Assembly: GCA_052034005.1 (NCBI GenBank)
Contig: JBPOJB010000043.1
Coordinates: 1-64,000 of the forward strand
DNA length: 64,000 nt
Direction: 5' to 3'
Source: JAAYDI01 sp052034005
Lineage (GTDB): Bacteria; Planctomycetota; Planctomycetia; Pirellulales; Pirellulaceae
Both the position numbers and the translations under genes were made by a program. The stretch's first letter is position 1, and each line of letters begins with the position of its first letter. The notes under the pieces are model-generated. The model had not been told where the DNA came from. It did not search any database and saw only the letters and a program-made list of their open reading frames with translations. Below are positions 52,197 through 61,100 of this stretch, in pieces.

Positions 52197-53174
52197 TCAC
52201 CCGGCCCCCGACGCGACCAGTTCGCGGATGATCGCGTCCAGGTCGTAGACGGGCTGGTAATCGATCATGCTGCGGAGGCGAGCCAGGTTGGGTACTCGGC
52301 GCCGGACATCCTCGAAGTCGCGGTCGTAGGCCTCCGTGTAGCTCTGGAAGCCGATCGGCGAGGCGGACCCGGCGATGCGGACCACGCGCTCGGCCAGCTC
52401 CAGCATGGATACGGGCGTGTCGCTGCCGATGTTGAAGACCTTCCCCACCGCACGCGGCTCGTCCATCAACGTGAGCACGGCGGCCACGACATCCCGCACA
52501 TGGGCGAAGCAGCGCACCTGGTGCCCGTCGTCATGGACCACCAACGGCTCACCCGCCAGCGCGGACTTGATGAACCGCGGCAGGACCATGCCGTAGGCTC
52601 CCGTCTGCCGCGGGCCCACGACGTTGAAGAACCGCCCGATCACGACGGGCACCTGGGATTGCCGCCAGCAGGCCAGCGCCAGGAACTCGTCGATGGCCTT
52701 GGAGGCGCCGTAGGACCAGCGGGCCTTGGTGGTCGCGCCGAAGACCAGGTCGTCGTCTTCATCCCAGAGCGGCTTGGGGTTCTTGCCGTAGACTTCGCTG
52801 GTGCTGGCCAAGAAAACCTTCACCGACTCGCCACGCCCCACACGCGCGCGGACCTTGTCCAGCAGCAACTGCGTCGGATAGATGTTCCGCTCGATCGTCT
52901 GGATCGGCTGCCGCGCGATCAGGGCCACGCCCACGGCCGCTGCCAGGTGATAGACCTGGTCGACTTCCGCCACCACGCGGTGGGCCAGCGAGTCGTCACC
53001 GATCGAGCCGCGCACGTAGGTCAGCCGCGGGTGGTCGTGCACGGCCGCCAGGTTCTCGAATCGCCCCGTCGACTCGTCGTCCACCACGATCACGTCGTCC
53101 CCGCGAGCCAGCAGCCGTTCGGTCAGGTGGGAACCAATGAAACCGGCGCCGCCGGTCACCAAGACTCTCGTCAC
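52197..53174 (-). CDS. NAD-dependent nucleotide-sugar epimerase/dehydratase
   Basis: An extended short-chain dehydrogenase of about 325 residues. The NAD-binding motif is VLVTGGAGFIGSHL, followed by VIVVDDESTGRFENL and YHLAAAVGVALI. The catalytic Tyr-x3-Lys is YGASKAIDE, with ASTSEVYG supplying the Ser/Thr. Sequence style is that of UDP-glucose 4-epimerases and UDP-glucuronate decarboxylases; the sugar is not determined. The start is a GTG. It likely supplies sugars for surface polysaccharide. Confidence 0.87.
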   Translation of the reverse strand: MTRVLVTGGAGFIGSHLTERLLARGDDVIVVDDESTGRFENLAAVHDHPRLTYVRGSIGDDSLAHRVVAEVDQVYHLAAAVGVALIARQPIQTIERNIYPTQLLLDKVRARVGRGESVKVFLASTSEVYGKNPKPLWDEDDDLVFGATTKARWSYGASKAIDEFLALACWRQSQVPVVIGRFFNVVGPRQTGAYGMVLPRFIKSALAGEPLVVHDDGHQVRCFAHVRDVVAAVLTLMDEPRAVGKVFNIGSDTPVSMLELAERVVRIAGSASPIGFQSYTEAYDRDFEDVRRRVPNLARLRSMIDYQPVYDLDAIIRELVASGAG

Positions 53175-53415
53175 GACCTGCTATCGCTCGCATAGGGTGG
53201 AAAGGGACGGTCGAGCCCTCGGCTCAACGCCGTGCATTTGTATCTCTCCAGGGTAGTTGCTCGCAGGGCGACGGGCAATCGGAGCCCAAACTTTCCCTTG
53301 CCGTAATAGATCGGTACACTGAAACGAATCAGGAATGCGGGCGTGGCACTCCCGGGGCGCCCCGGGGGGCCGCGCAACGTGGCAAACCGTGGTGCGGGTC
53401 GGCGGAGGAGTGACG

Positions 53416-56400
53416 ATGATCCGGAAACCTCGTGTCAGTGCGTTGCAGTGGGCGCTGTGGACGTGCGGCGTCCTGGTACTTGGCTCTAGCGCCGACCTGT
53501 TCACCCAGGAGAAAGGGGCGGCCAAGCCGGCTGCGCAGTCGTCGCCGGAAGCATTGAGCATGTACACGGATGCCGCCAATTACCAGAACAACAGCGCCTT
53601 CGAGTTGGCGGCGGACGAATGGTCGCGGTTTCTCGAACGCTTCGGCGACGATCCGCTCGCACCCAAGGCGCGGCACTATCTCGGCGTGTGCCGGATGCAG
53701 CTCAAGCAGTATGCGCAGGCGGCCGAGTCGTTTCAGCAGGTGGTGACCAAGCACCCGACATTCGAGCTGCTCGAGGAGACCTATCGAAACTTGGGCTGGT
53801 GCCGCTACTCGCTCGGCGCAGCCGGCGACGCGTCGCAGTACCCGCTGGCGGTGGAGGCGTTTGAGAAGCTGATTGCCGGCTTCGCGAAAGGCAAGTATGT
53901 CGATGAAGCGTTGTTCTTCGAGGGCGAGTCGCTCTATGCGCTGGGCAAGCGCAAGGAGGCGGCGCAGACCTACGGGCGGCTGGTGACGAGTTTTCCGGAA
54001 TCGAAGTTGCGCAGCGACGCGCTCTACGCGTTGGGTGTCACTCTCGAAGAGCTGTCCGATTGGGCGCAGGCGGGGAAGATCTATGACATGTTCATGGCGG
54101 AATATGCGGCGAGCGACCTGTTGACGGAGGTCCGGATGCGCAAGGCGGAGACGTTGTTGCAGCAGGGCGACCTGGCGGCGGCCGGGGCGCTGTTCGCTGA
54201 GACGGCCGCCGTGGAAGGGTTCGCATCGGCGGACCACGCGTTGATGCGGCAGGCGTTTTGCGCGGTGCGCCAGGACAAGCTCCCCGAAGCGGCCGCCCTG
54301 TACGCGTCGCTGACCACCCGCTTCCCGGACTCGCCGGACGCGCCGGAAGCGCGGCTGTCGGCCGGCCGCTGCTTCTACCGCCTGGAGCAGTTCGACCAAG
54401 CCGCGCGCTGGTTCGACGCCGTCGTAGTCGCGGGCGGCGACGCGGCCGTGGAGGCCGCCCATTGGCGCTGCCGCATCTACCTGCGGGAGAACCAGCCGGC
54501 GGAAGCGCTCAAGCTGGCCGAGGCGGTCTTGCCGGGGGCGGCGGCCAGTCCGTTTGCAGCCCATCTCCAGGTGGATCGGGCCGACGCCTTGTACGAAACC
54601 GAGGGCCGCCGCGCGGACGCGCTCGCGGAGTACCTGGCGGTCTTCCAAGCCCACCCTCAACACGACGTGGCGGCGCTGGCGCTGTACAACGCCGCCTTCG
54701 CCGCGCTGGAACTCCGGCAGTATGACCAGGCGATGGACCTGGCCGGCCAGTTCCTCCAGACGTTCGCCGAACACGCGCTGGCACCGGACGCCCGCTACAT
54801 CGTGGCGGAGTGCCAGATCCAGAAGAAGGACTATGCCCGGGCCGAATCGCTCTACCGCGGGCTGATCGGCGGCGCCGCCGAGCACCCGGAGAAGAGCTTG
54901 TGGCAGGTCCGGTTGGGGTTGACGCTCTACCTGCAAGACAAGTACGCGGAGACGATCGATCTGCTGTCCCCACTGGTCGCCCAGTTCCCGTCCCCGGCTC
55001 GGAAAGCCGAAGCGCTGTATCTGATCGGGCTGAGCCACTTCCAACAGGGTCAATTCGACCAGGCGGCGACCCGGTTGGAAGCGGCGCTGGCGGCCGATCC
55101 CACCTGGCGACAGGCCGACGAGACGCTGCTCTACCTGGCGCGTGCCCAGCGCAAGCTGGACAGGTTGGATCAGGCCAGCGCCACGCTCGCCACGCTCTTG
55201 AAGGACCATGCGGCGACCGCCTTGGCGGATCAGGCGTATTACGATCTCGGCGAGTGCCGGTATGCGGCGAACCAGTTCGCCGACGCCATCGCCGCGTACG
55301 ACCGGGTGATCCAGCAGCACGCCGGCTCGACCTATGTCCCCTATGCGCTGTACGGCAAAGGCTGGGCCGCGCTCAAGTCCGGCCAGTTCGACCTGGCGGC
55401 GGCCAGCTTCTCCGCGCTGATCGATCGGCATGCACAGCATCCGCTGCGCCTCGAGGCGCTGCTCGCGCGCGGCATGTGCTACCGGCAACAGCAGAAGTAC
55501 CCGGCGGCCATCGCGGACCTCGACCAGTACCTGGCGGCCAGTCCGCAGGGCGCGCAACGGGCCGATGCGCTCTACGAGCGCGGCGCGGCCGAATCGGCCC
55601 AGGGCGAGCCTGCCAAGGCGGTGCAGACACTCACCACACTGCTGGCGGATCATCCGGACTATCCGGGGGCGGACAAGGTGTTCTACGAATTGGGTTGGGC
55701 GTGCCGGGCCCAGGCAGACGAAGCGGCGGCGACGAAGGCGTTTGCAACCCTCGCCCAACGGTATCCGCAGAGCCCCCTGGCGGCCGAAGCGAGCTTCCAC
55801 GTGGCGGAAGACTGCTACGCGAAGAAGGAATACACCGAGGCGGTCAAGCTCTACGAACAGGCCGCCCAGACGACGAACCCCGAGCTGGCGGAGAAGGTCC
55901 ACTACAAACTCGGCTGGACACACTACCAACTCGGCCAGTTCCAGCCGGCGCTGGATCAGTTCCAGGCTCAGTTGGCGGCCAGCCCGAACGGCCCGTTGGT
56001 GTCCGACGCCTGGTTCATGAAAGGCGAGTGCCTGTTCCGCCTGCATGACTACGAGCAGGCATTGCCCGCGTTGACGGAGGCCGGCAACCGGGGAGACTCC
56101 CGGCCGCAAATCGCCGCGGTGCGCCAGCTGCACGCCGGCCAGGCGGCGCTGGAGCTGGGCAAGGCGCCCGAGAGCATCCGCTTCCTGGACGCGCTGATTG
56201 AGCAGTTCCCGGACAGCAACTACCTGGCGGAAGCCCATCTGGAACGGGGACGCGCCCGGCTGAAACTCAATCAGACCGCCGAGGCCATCGCCGACTTCCA
56301 GCAGGCGGCCCAGCGGTCGCGCGAGGCGGTGGGGGCCCGGGCACAGTTCATGCTCGGGGAGATCGGTTTCCAGCAGAAGCGGTTTGAGGACGCGATCAAG

Positions 56401-56652
56401 GACTTTCAGCGCGTCATGTTCCGGTACGGGGACGAGCAACTCCCGCCGGACGTGCGGAACTGGCAGGCCAAGGCCGGCTACGAAGCCGGCCGTTGCTGCG
56501 AAGTGATGGTGGAGTCGGCGTCGTCGCCCGCCGAGCGCGCCGTGCGAGTCGCCGATGCCAGGAAATTCTATCGATACGTGGTCGAAACGCACCCGGACAA
56601 TGAGCTGGCCGCGGCGGCCAAGCAACGTCTCGATGCGCTCGCCCAGCTGTGA
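53416..56652 (+). CDS. Large periplasmic TPR-repeat protein
   Basis: About 1078 residues. A signal peptide (ALQWALWTCGVLVLGSSADL) is followed by some 25 tetratricopeptide-like helix pairs through the whole length, for example LGVCRMQLKQYAQAAESFQQ and YDLGECRYAANQFADAIAAY. This resembles the repeats of YbgF/CpoB and BamD-like proteins, which work with Tol-Pal or outer-membrane assembly. A GGAGGAG site precedes the ATG. It is the first gene of the ExbB/ExbD operon, 57 bases before exbB, so it is probably a periplasmic partner or scaffold of that motor. Confidence 0.87.
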   Translation: MIRKPRVSALQWALWTCGVLVLGSSADLFTQEKGAAKPAAQSSPEALSMYTDAANYQNNSAFELAADEWSRFLERFGDDPLAPKARHYLGVCRMQLKQYAQAAESFQQVVTKHPTFELLEETYRNLGWCRYSLGAAGDASQYPLAVEAFEKLIAGFAKGKYVDEALFFEGESLYALGKRKEAAQTYGRLVTSFPESKLRSDALYALGVTLEELSDWAQAGKIYDMFMAEYAASDLLTEVRMRKAETLLQQGDLAAAGALFAETAAVEGFASADHALMRQAFCAVRQDKLPEAAALYASLTTRFPDSPDAPEARLSAGRCFYRLEQFDQAARWFDAVVVAGGDAAVEAAHWRCRIYLRENQPAEALKLAEAVLPGAAASPFAAHLQVDRADALYETEGRRADALAEYLAVFQAHPQHDVAALALYNAAFAALELRQYDQAMDLAGQFLQTFAEHALAPDARYIVAECQIQKKDYARAESLYRGLIGGAAEHPEKSLWQVRLGLTLYLQDKYAETIDLLSPLVAQFPSPARKAEALYLIGLSHFQQGQFDQAATRLEAALAADPTWRQADETLLYLARAQRKLDRLDQASATLATLLKDHAATALADQAYYDLGECRYAANQFADAIAAYDRVIQQHAGSTYVPYALYGKGWAALKSGQFDLAAASFSALIDRHAQHPLRLEALLARGMCYRQQQKYPAAIADLDQYLAASPQGAQRADALYERGAAESAQGEPAKAVQTLTTLLADHPDYPGADKVFYELGWACRAQADEAAATKAFATLAQRYPQSPLAAEASFHVAEDCYAKKEYTEAVKLYEQAAQTTNPELAEKVHYKLGWTHYQLGQFQPALDQFQAQLAASPNGPLVSDAWFMKGECLFRLHDYEQALPALTEAGNRGDSRPQIAAVRQLHAGQAALELGKAPESIRFLDALIEQFPDSNYLAEAHLERGRARLKLNQTAEAIADFQQAAQRSREAVGARAQFMLGEIGFQQKRFEDAIKDFQRVMFRYGDEQLPPDVRNWQAKAGYEAGRCCEVMVESASSPAERAVRVADARKFYRYVVETHPDNELAAAAKQRLDALAQL

Positions 56653-56709
56653 GGCGGCCGGACCGCGGCGTGTGCAGCATATGGTCATCAGCTTTGCGGA
56701 GAGTCATTC

Positions 56710-57663
56710 ATGCCTGATCGTGGTCCATCCCGCCGCGCCTGGTGGGCCGGCGCGCTGATCGCCTGCCTGGGCCTGGTCGCCTGCCCGGACCTGCTGACCG
56801 GCCCGCGTCACGCGCTGGCCCAGCAGCCGACCTCGGAAGAACCAGCCTCGCCGGTGGCCGCCGCGCCGCCCGATGCGACCCAGGCCCCACCCGCGGCCGG
56901 CCCGCCGCCGCGCCCCACCACCCGCGTCCACAAAGAGGAAGGCCTGAACTTCTTCGCCCTGATCGTCTCCGGCGGCTGGATCATGATCCCCATCGGGCTG
57001 ATGAGCCTGATCGTGGTGGTCGTCGGTATCGAACGGTCGATCTCGCTGCGCAAAACGCGCGTCATGCCCGCGATGTTCATCCAAGAGCTGGGCCGCCTGA
57101 GCGCCAGCCAGGAGCTGTTCGATCCCCGCGAGGCATACCGGATCTGCCAGCGGTATCCGTCGGCCGCCGCCAATGTCGTGAAGGCTATGCTGTTGAAAGT
57201 CGGCCGGCCGCACAGCGAGGTCGAACACACGGTCGCGGAGGCCAGCGAGCGGGAGGCCGAACGGCTCTATGGTCTCGTCCGCTGGCTGAACCTTGCGACG
57301 ACCGTCACGCCCATGCTCGGACTGCTCGGGACGGTGTGGGGCATGATCGAGTGCTTCCACCGCACGACACTCCTCGCGCCCGGGCAGAACAAGGCGCAGG
57401 AACTCGCCACCGGCATCTACATCGCGCTGGTCACGACCTACGGCGGCCTGCTGGTCGCGATCCCCTCTTCGATCCTGGCGCACTTCTTCGAAGGGCGCAT
57501 CCAGAAACTGTTCCACCAGATTGACGAGCTGCTGTACAACCTGCTGCCTCAAGTCGAACGGTTCGAAGGGCATGTGCGGTTCGGGCACGTCACGAGCGAT
57601 GGGCAGCGCGCCGCGACGCTGGCGGCGCCGCCGGTGACCCAGCCGCCCGGGAGATCACCGTAA
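56710..57663 (+). CDS. MotA/TolQ/ExbB proton channel protein with signal peptide and Pro-rich extension
   Basis: About 317 residues. An N-terminal signal-like segment and a Pro/Ala/Gln-rich stretch (~1-75) come before the TolQ core: first membrane helix FALIVSGGWIMIPIGLMSLI, a cytoplasmic loop, then TTVTPMLGLLGTVWGMIECF and GIYIALVTTYGGLLVAIPSS for helices two and three. The channel uses proton motive force to drive a partner. ExbD follows after 15 bases. E. coli ExbB/TolQ lack such an N-terminal extension. Confidence 0.93.
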   Translation: MPDRGPSRRAWWAGALIACLGLVACPDLLTGPRHALAQQPTSEEPASPVAAAPPDATQAPPAAGPPPRPTTRVHKEEGLNFFALIVSGGWIMIPIGLMSLIVVVVGIERSISLRKTRVMPAMFIQELGRLSASQELFDPREAYRICQRYPSAAANVVKAMLLKVGRPHSEVEHTVAEASEREAERLYGLVRWLNLATTVTPMLGLLGTVWGMIECFHRTTLLAPGQNKAQELATGIYIALVTTYGGLLVAIPSSILAHFFEGRIQKLFHQIDELLYNLLPQVERFEGHVRFGHVTSDGQRAATLAAPPVTQPPGRSP

Positions 57664-57678
57664 CCTGACGAGTGCACC

Positions 57679-58098
57679 ATGGCAGTCAGAATCAACAAGG
57701 GATACGCCGGATCCATCCCCATGACGCCGCTGATCGACGTCGTGTTCCTGCTCCTGGTCTTCTTCCTCGTCGCCACGCAGTTCGCGAAAGAAGACTACGA
57801 ACTGGCGGTCCAGTTGCCGTCTGCCAGCGAGGCCCAGCCGCTGATGATTGAGCCCCGGGAGCTGTTGATCAACATCGACGAACATGGCGAATACTTCGTG
57901 CAGGGACGCAGCATGTCGCCGCAAGAGGTCGAAGAGGCGCTCCGGCAGGCGGTGGCGGATAACCCGGTGCATCAGTCGGTCGTCATCCGCGCCGATCGGC
58001 GCGTGCCGTTCGACTACGTCGTGGCCATCATGAACCTGTGCGAACGTGCGGGCGCGCGCAGCTACTCGATCAGCGCACAGAACGAACAGAACGAATAA
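57679..58098 (+). CDS. ExbD/TolR family biopolymer transport protein
   Basis: 139 residues. One N-terminal transmembrane helix contains the proton-accepting Asp20 (TPLIDVVFLLLVFFLVATQF), followed by a periplasmic domain with VVIRADRRVPFDYVVAIMNL typical of ExbD/TolR. It forms the motor with the ExbB homologue encoded just upstream. Confidence 0.95.
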   Translation: MAVRINKGYAGSIPMTPLIDVVFLLLVFFLVATQFAKEDYELAVQLPSASEAQPLMIEPRELLINIDEHGEYFVQGRSMSPQEVEEALRQAVADNPVHQSVVIRADRRVPFDYVVAIMNLCERAGARSYSISAQNEQNE

Positions 58099-58142
58099 GG
58101 GCGTGCAGCACGCGGCCGCGATGGCCGGCGATACGGAGACTC

Positions 58143-61100
58143 ATGGCAGATCGACGCCACATCCTGCGTAAGATCCAACCGGCGCGCTACCGCCGCATCG
58201 ACGATCAGTGGTGGCCCCTGGTCGTCGCCATGGTTGTGCTCGGCGGATTCCTCGTCGGATCGGTGCTCGCCTATCTCCGCTGGGACGACCCGCGGTGGTA
58301 CGCCAACGCCTGGACCTGGTTGATCGCCATCCCGCTGATCATCACGGCGGCGCTGGCGGCTTTGGCCTGGACGGGCAACCGCTGGCTGCGACGAACCATG
58401 CAGCTCTCGATCGTGCTGGGCGTGATCTTTCATGTGGTGCTGCTGCTCCTGGCCCTGGAGACCGATGTGTTCGAACGGGTCTGGACGGAGGTGTTGGCCG
58501 CAGCGGAACGGCCGCGGCCGAAGCAGATCGTCAAGGTCCCCGACTACCTGTCCTGGCAGCACGACGCGCACCGTCGGACGCTCCGCGACCTGCACCAGCC
58601 GGTCGAAGTCCGCGTGCCGGATCCGGCGGTCGAGTCGGTGCCGCGCGAGCAGGTCGCGTCGCCGCCGCCCGATATGGACATCCCGCCGCCCCAGGTGCCT
58701 CGGCCCGAGGACCGGCCGCTGCCGAGCCTGGCCGATCGGGCAGAACCGAATCAGGCGGTGCCGCGGCAACGCGATGAGATGTCCAAATTGAGCCGCAGGC
58801 AGGCCGCCGCCGTCCCCGAGCGGCCGACGCAACGGGTCGAACTGCCGAGCGTTGTGCCGCGGCCCGAACGCCGCGAGCCGTCCCTGCAGCCCGAGATGCG
58901 TGGTCTGCGCCCCCAGCAGCTCGCAGAGACTCCCCCACAGCCGCCCGCGCACCGACCGGCGGAGTCTCCAGCGCACGTTCCCACCAGCCCCGAGGGGCGT
59001 CGGCCGGAGCAGGCGCGGCCCGCTCCGCAACAGCCGGCCCCCACGACGCTCGCACGCCGTGAACCGCGGCAGACCGTCACGCCTCAGGCACAGGCCGAGC
59101 CCGCCGATCGACCACCCTCAACGCCCGAGGCGCCGCCGATGCCGCCGACACCTCAGAAAACGGCGGCGGAGACGCTCCAGCAGCGGACGCGCGCACCAGA
59201 CGCGCGCGACACGGCCGAAACGCCGCCTATGGCCGCCCGTCCGGCACCCGCCGCCGGGCAGCGCAAGGTGGAACAGCCGGCACCCCCACGAGACACTCTG
59301 GCCGGCACGCCCCGATCCGTGCCCAGTCGACAACCGCGCGTGACCACGCGGCCGGATCTGACCGCCATGGTTGACCGTCTGCCCGATGCGCCGACCGTTC
59401 CGCCACCCGTCGCGCCGACGGCTGAAACCCCGACCGCGATCCGCGTCGAGCGAGCACAGACGGGACCGGCCACGACAACACAGCCCGGTCAGCGCGCGGC
59501 AGCGCCGGCCGCGCCGGCACCCACAACCGTGGCGCCGCAGGTCGCTCAGCGGCCGCCTGACGAACAGCGCCCGGACGTCGATGTGGTGGGTGCCGCGTTG
59601 CCTGGCCGCAAACCGGCCGCCTCGCCGGCGCTCGGTTCGCTCTCTCAGCGAGTGAGCCCGGAGTCGTCCAACCCGGCTGCGACTCAGCCGTCATACACAC
59701 CCGCCGGCCCACCCAGCTCGGCCGATGTGCAGGTCGCCAAACGTGCGGCGGGCAATGCCAACCCTGAGTTGCCGCGGCCGTCCGCGGAAACGATCGGCGC
59801 GTCCGTCACCCATCAGACACCGCTGCGCCAGATGCAGCGTCCCACCACGGCCCCCGCGCCCTCGTTGAGCGCCGTGCCTGAAAAGCACGCCGAGCGACGA
59901 CGTGCGGTGCGTGGCGCCCCAGTCGCCACCTCCCCGCTCATGGCCGAAACGCCCAGCCACGCCGCGTCCACTGCCGACGGCGCAGAGCCGACGACCGAAC
60001 CCGCCTCGATGGCGTTGAATAAGGCGGAAGTCGGCATGGCCGGCCGCGGCGACGCGCGGAATCTGGCCCAAGCCGACCTGGCGGCGGCAAGCCCCGGGGT
60101 CATCGCGTCCGGATCAGCGCGTCGGGCGGCGGTGACCCAGAACCTGCTACCCGGCCCGGCCATCGAACCCCACGATGCGGCCATCGTGCGCCGCGGACAG
60201 GCCGGCCTGACACGCCCGAGTACCGTCCTGGAAGCCAACGCGTTGGACCCGACGCTGTTGGCCGCCGAGCGTCAGACGGCCGACATCCAGGCCAGCGCCA
60301 GCGCGGCGCTGACCCAAGCTGCCGCCGATGCCCAGCCCGACCGCGTCACAGCGTCGAAAGGTGACCTGGATGTGGATACGGGACCGACCACCCTGGTGGC
60401 CGAATCGGGCGCCGGTCGCGGCGCTGGAGGCGGCCAGCCGGAACTGAGTCTTGGGACGCCGCGCGAGAGGGCCCAGCGCGCCCGGACCGGCCGAGCGCTG
60501 AGCCCCGCGCTGCTCGCTGAGACGGTCGGCGCGGCGACCGCCGCGTCGTCGGCAGGCGGTGGTGGCGAGCCGAGTGCCGCGGCAGTCGACGCCGGCGCGG
60601 ATTCGCTCGTCGACGCGCGTACAGGCCCGGAGTTCGCCAGCTTCGGTGGCCCGCGCGCGTTAGGCGGCGGCCCCGAATCGGTGCCGACTCCGTCCCCAGC
60701 GCGGGCCGCACGGCGTGATCATGGAATGCTCGATCAACTCCCGTTGGGGGACGTGGCGGAACGTGACGAGACCCGCGTCGCCCGCAAAGACTCCGCTAAC
60801 CGGCAGGTGCCTGTCGACCTGGGCATTGCAGACGTGCGCGCAGGTCAAGCGGCCGACCGGGCCGATCACGAACTGCCATCGTCAACGCTCAGCGTCGGTG
60901 ACACCACAATCTCCCGTCCCGCACGTGCCACTTCGGGCTATGGCAGTGGCCCGAGCGGCGCGGCAGGCACCCTGGCAGTTGTCGACTCGGCCGCCGCGGA
61001 GCGCATGAGGGATCTGGCCGGGCGTGCGGAAGCGCCGGAGGCAATTGCCGGGCCGCCCGCCGTCGGTGGCGGAACCGGATCCCCGGCGCAATCGGCTCGG

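Noticed and set aside
53329..56688. A 1119-codon open frame antisense to the TPR gene
   Set aside because: It mirrors the sense gene in a GC-rich genome, is Arg/Leu/Gly-rich without any domain, and the sense strand has a signal peptide, a ribosome binding site and clear TPR repeats.
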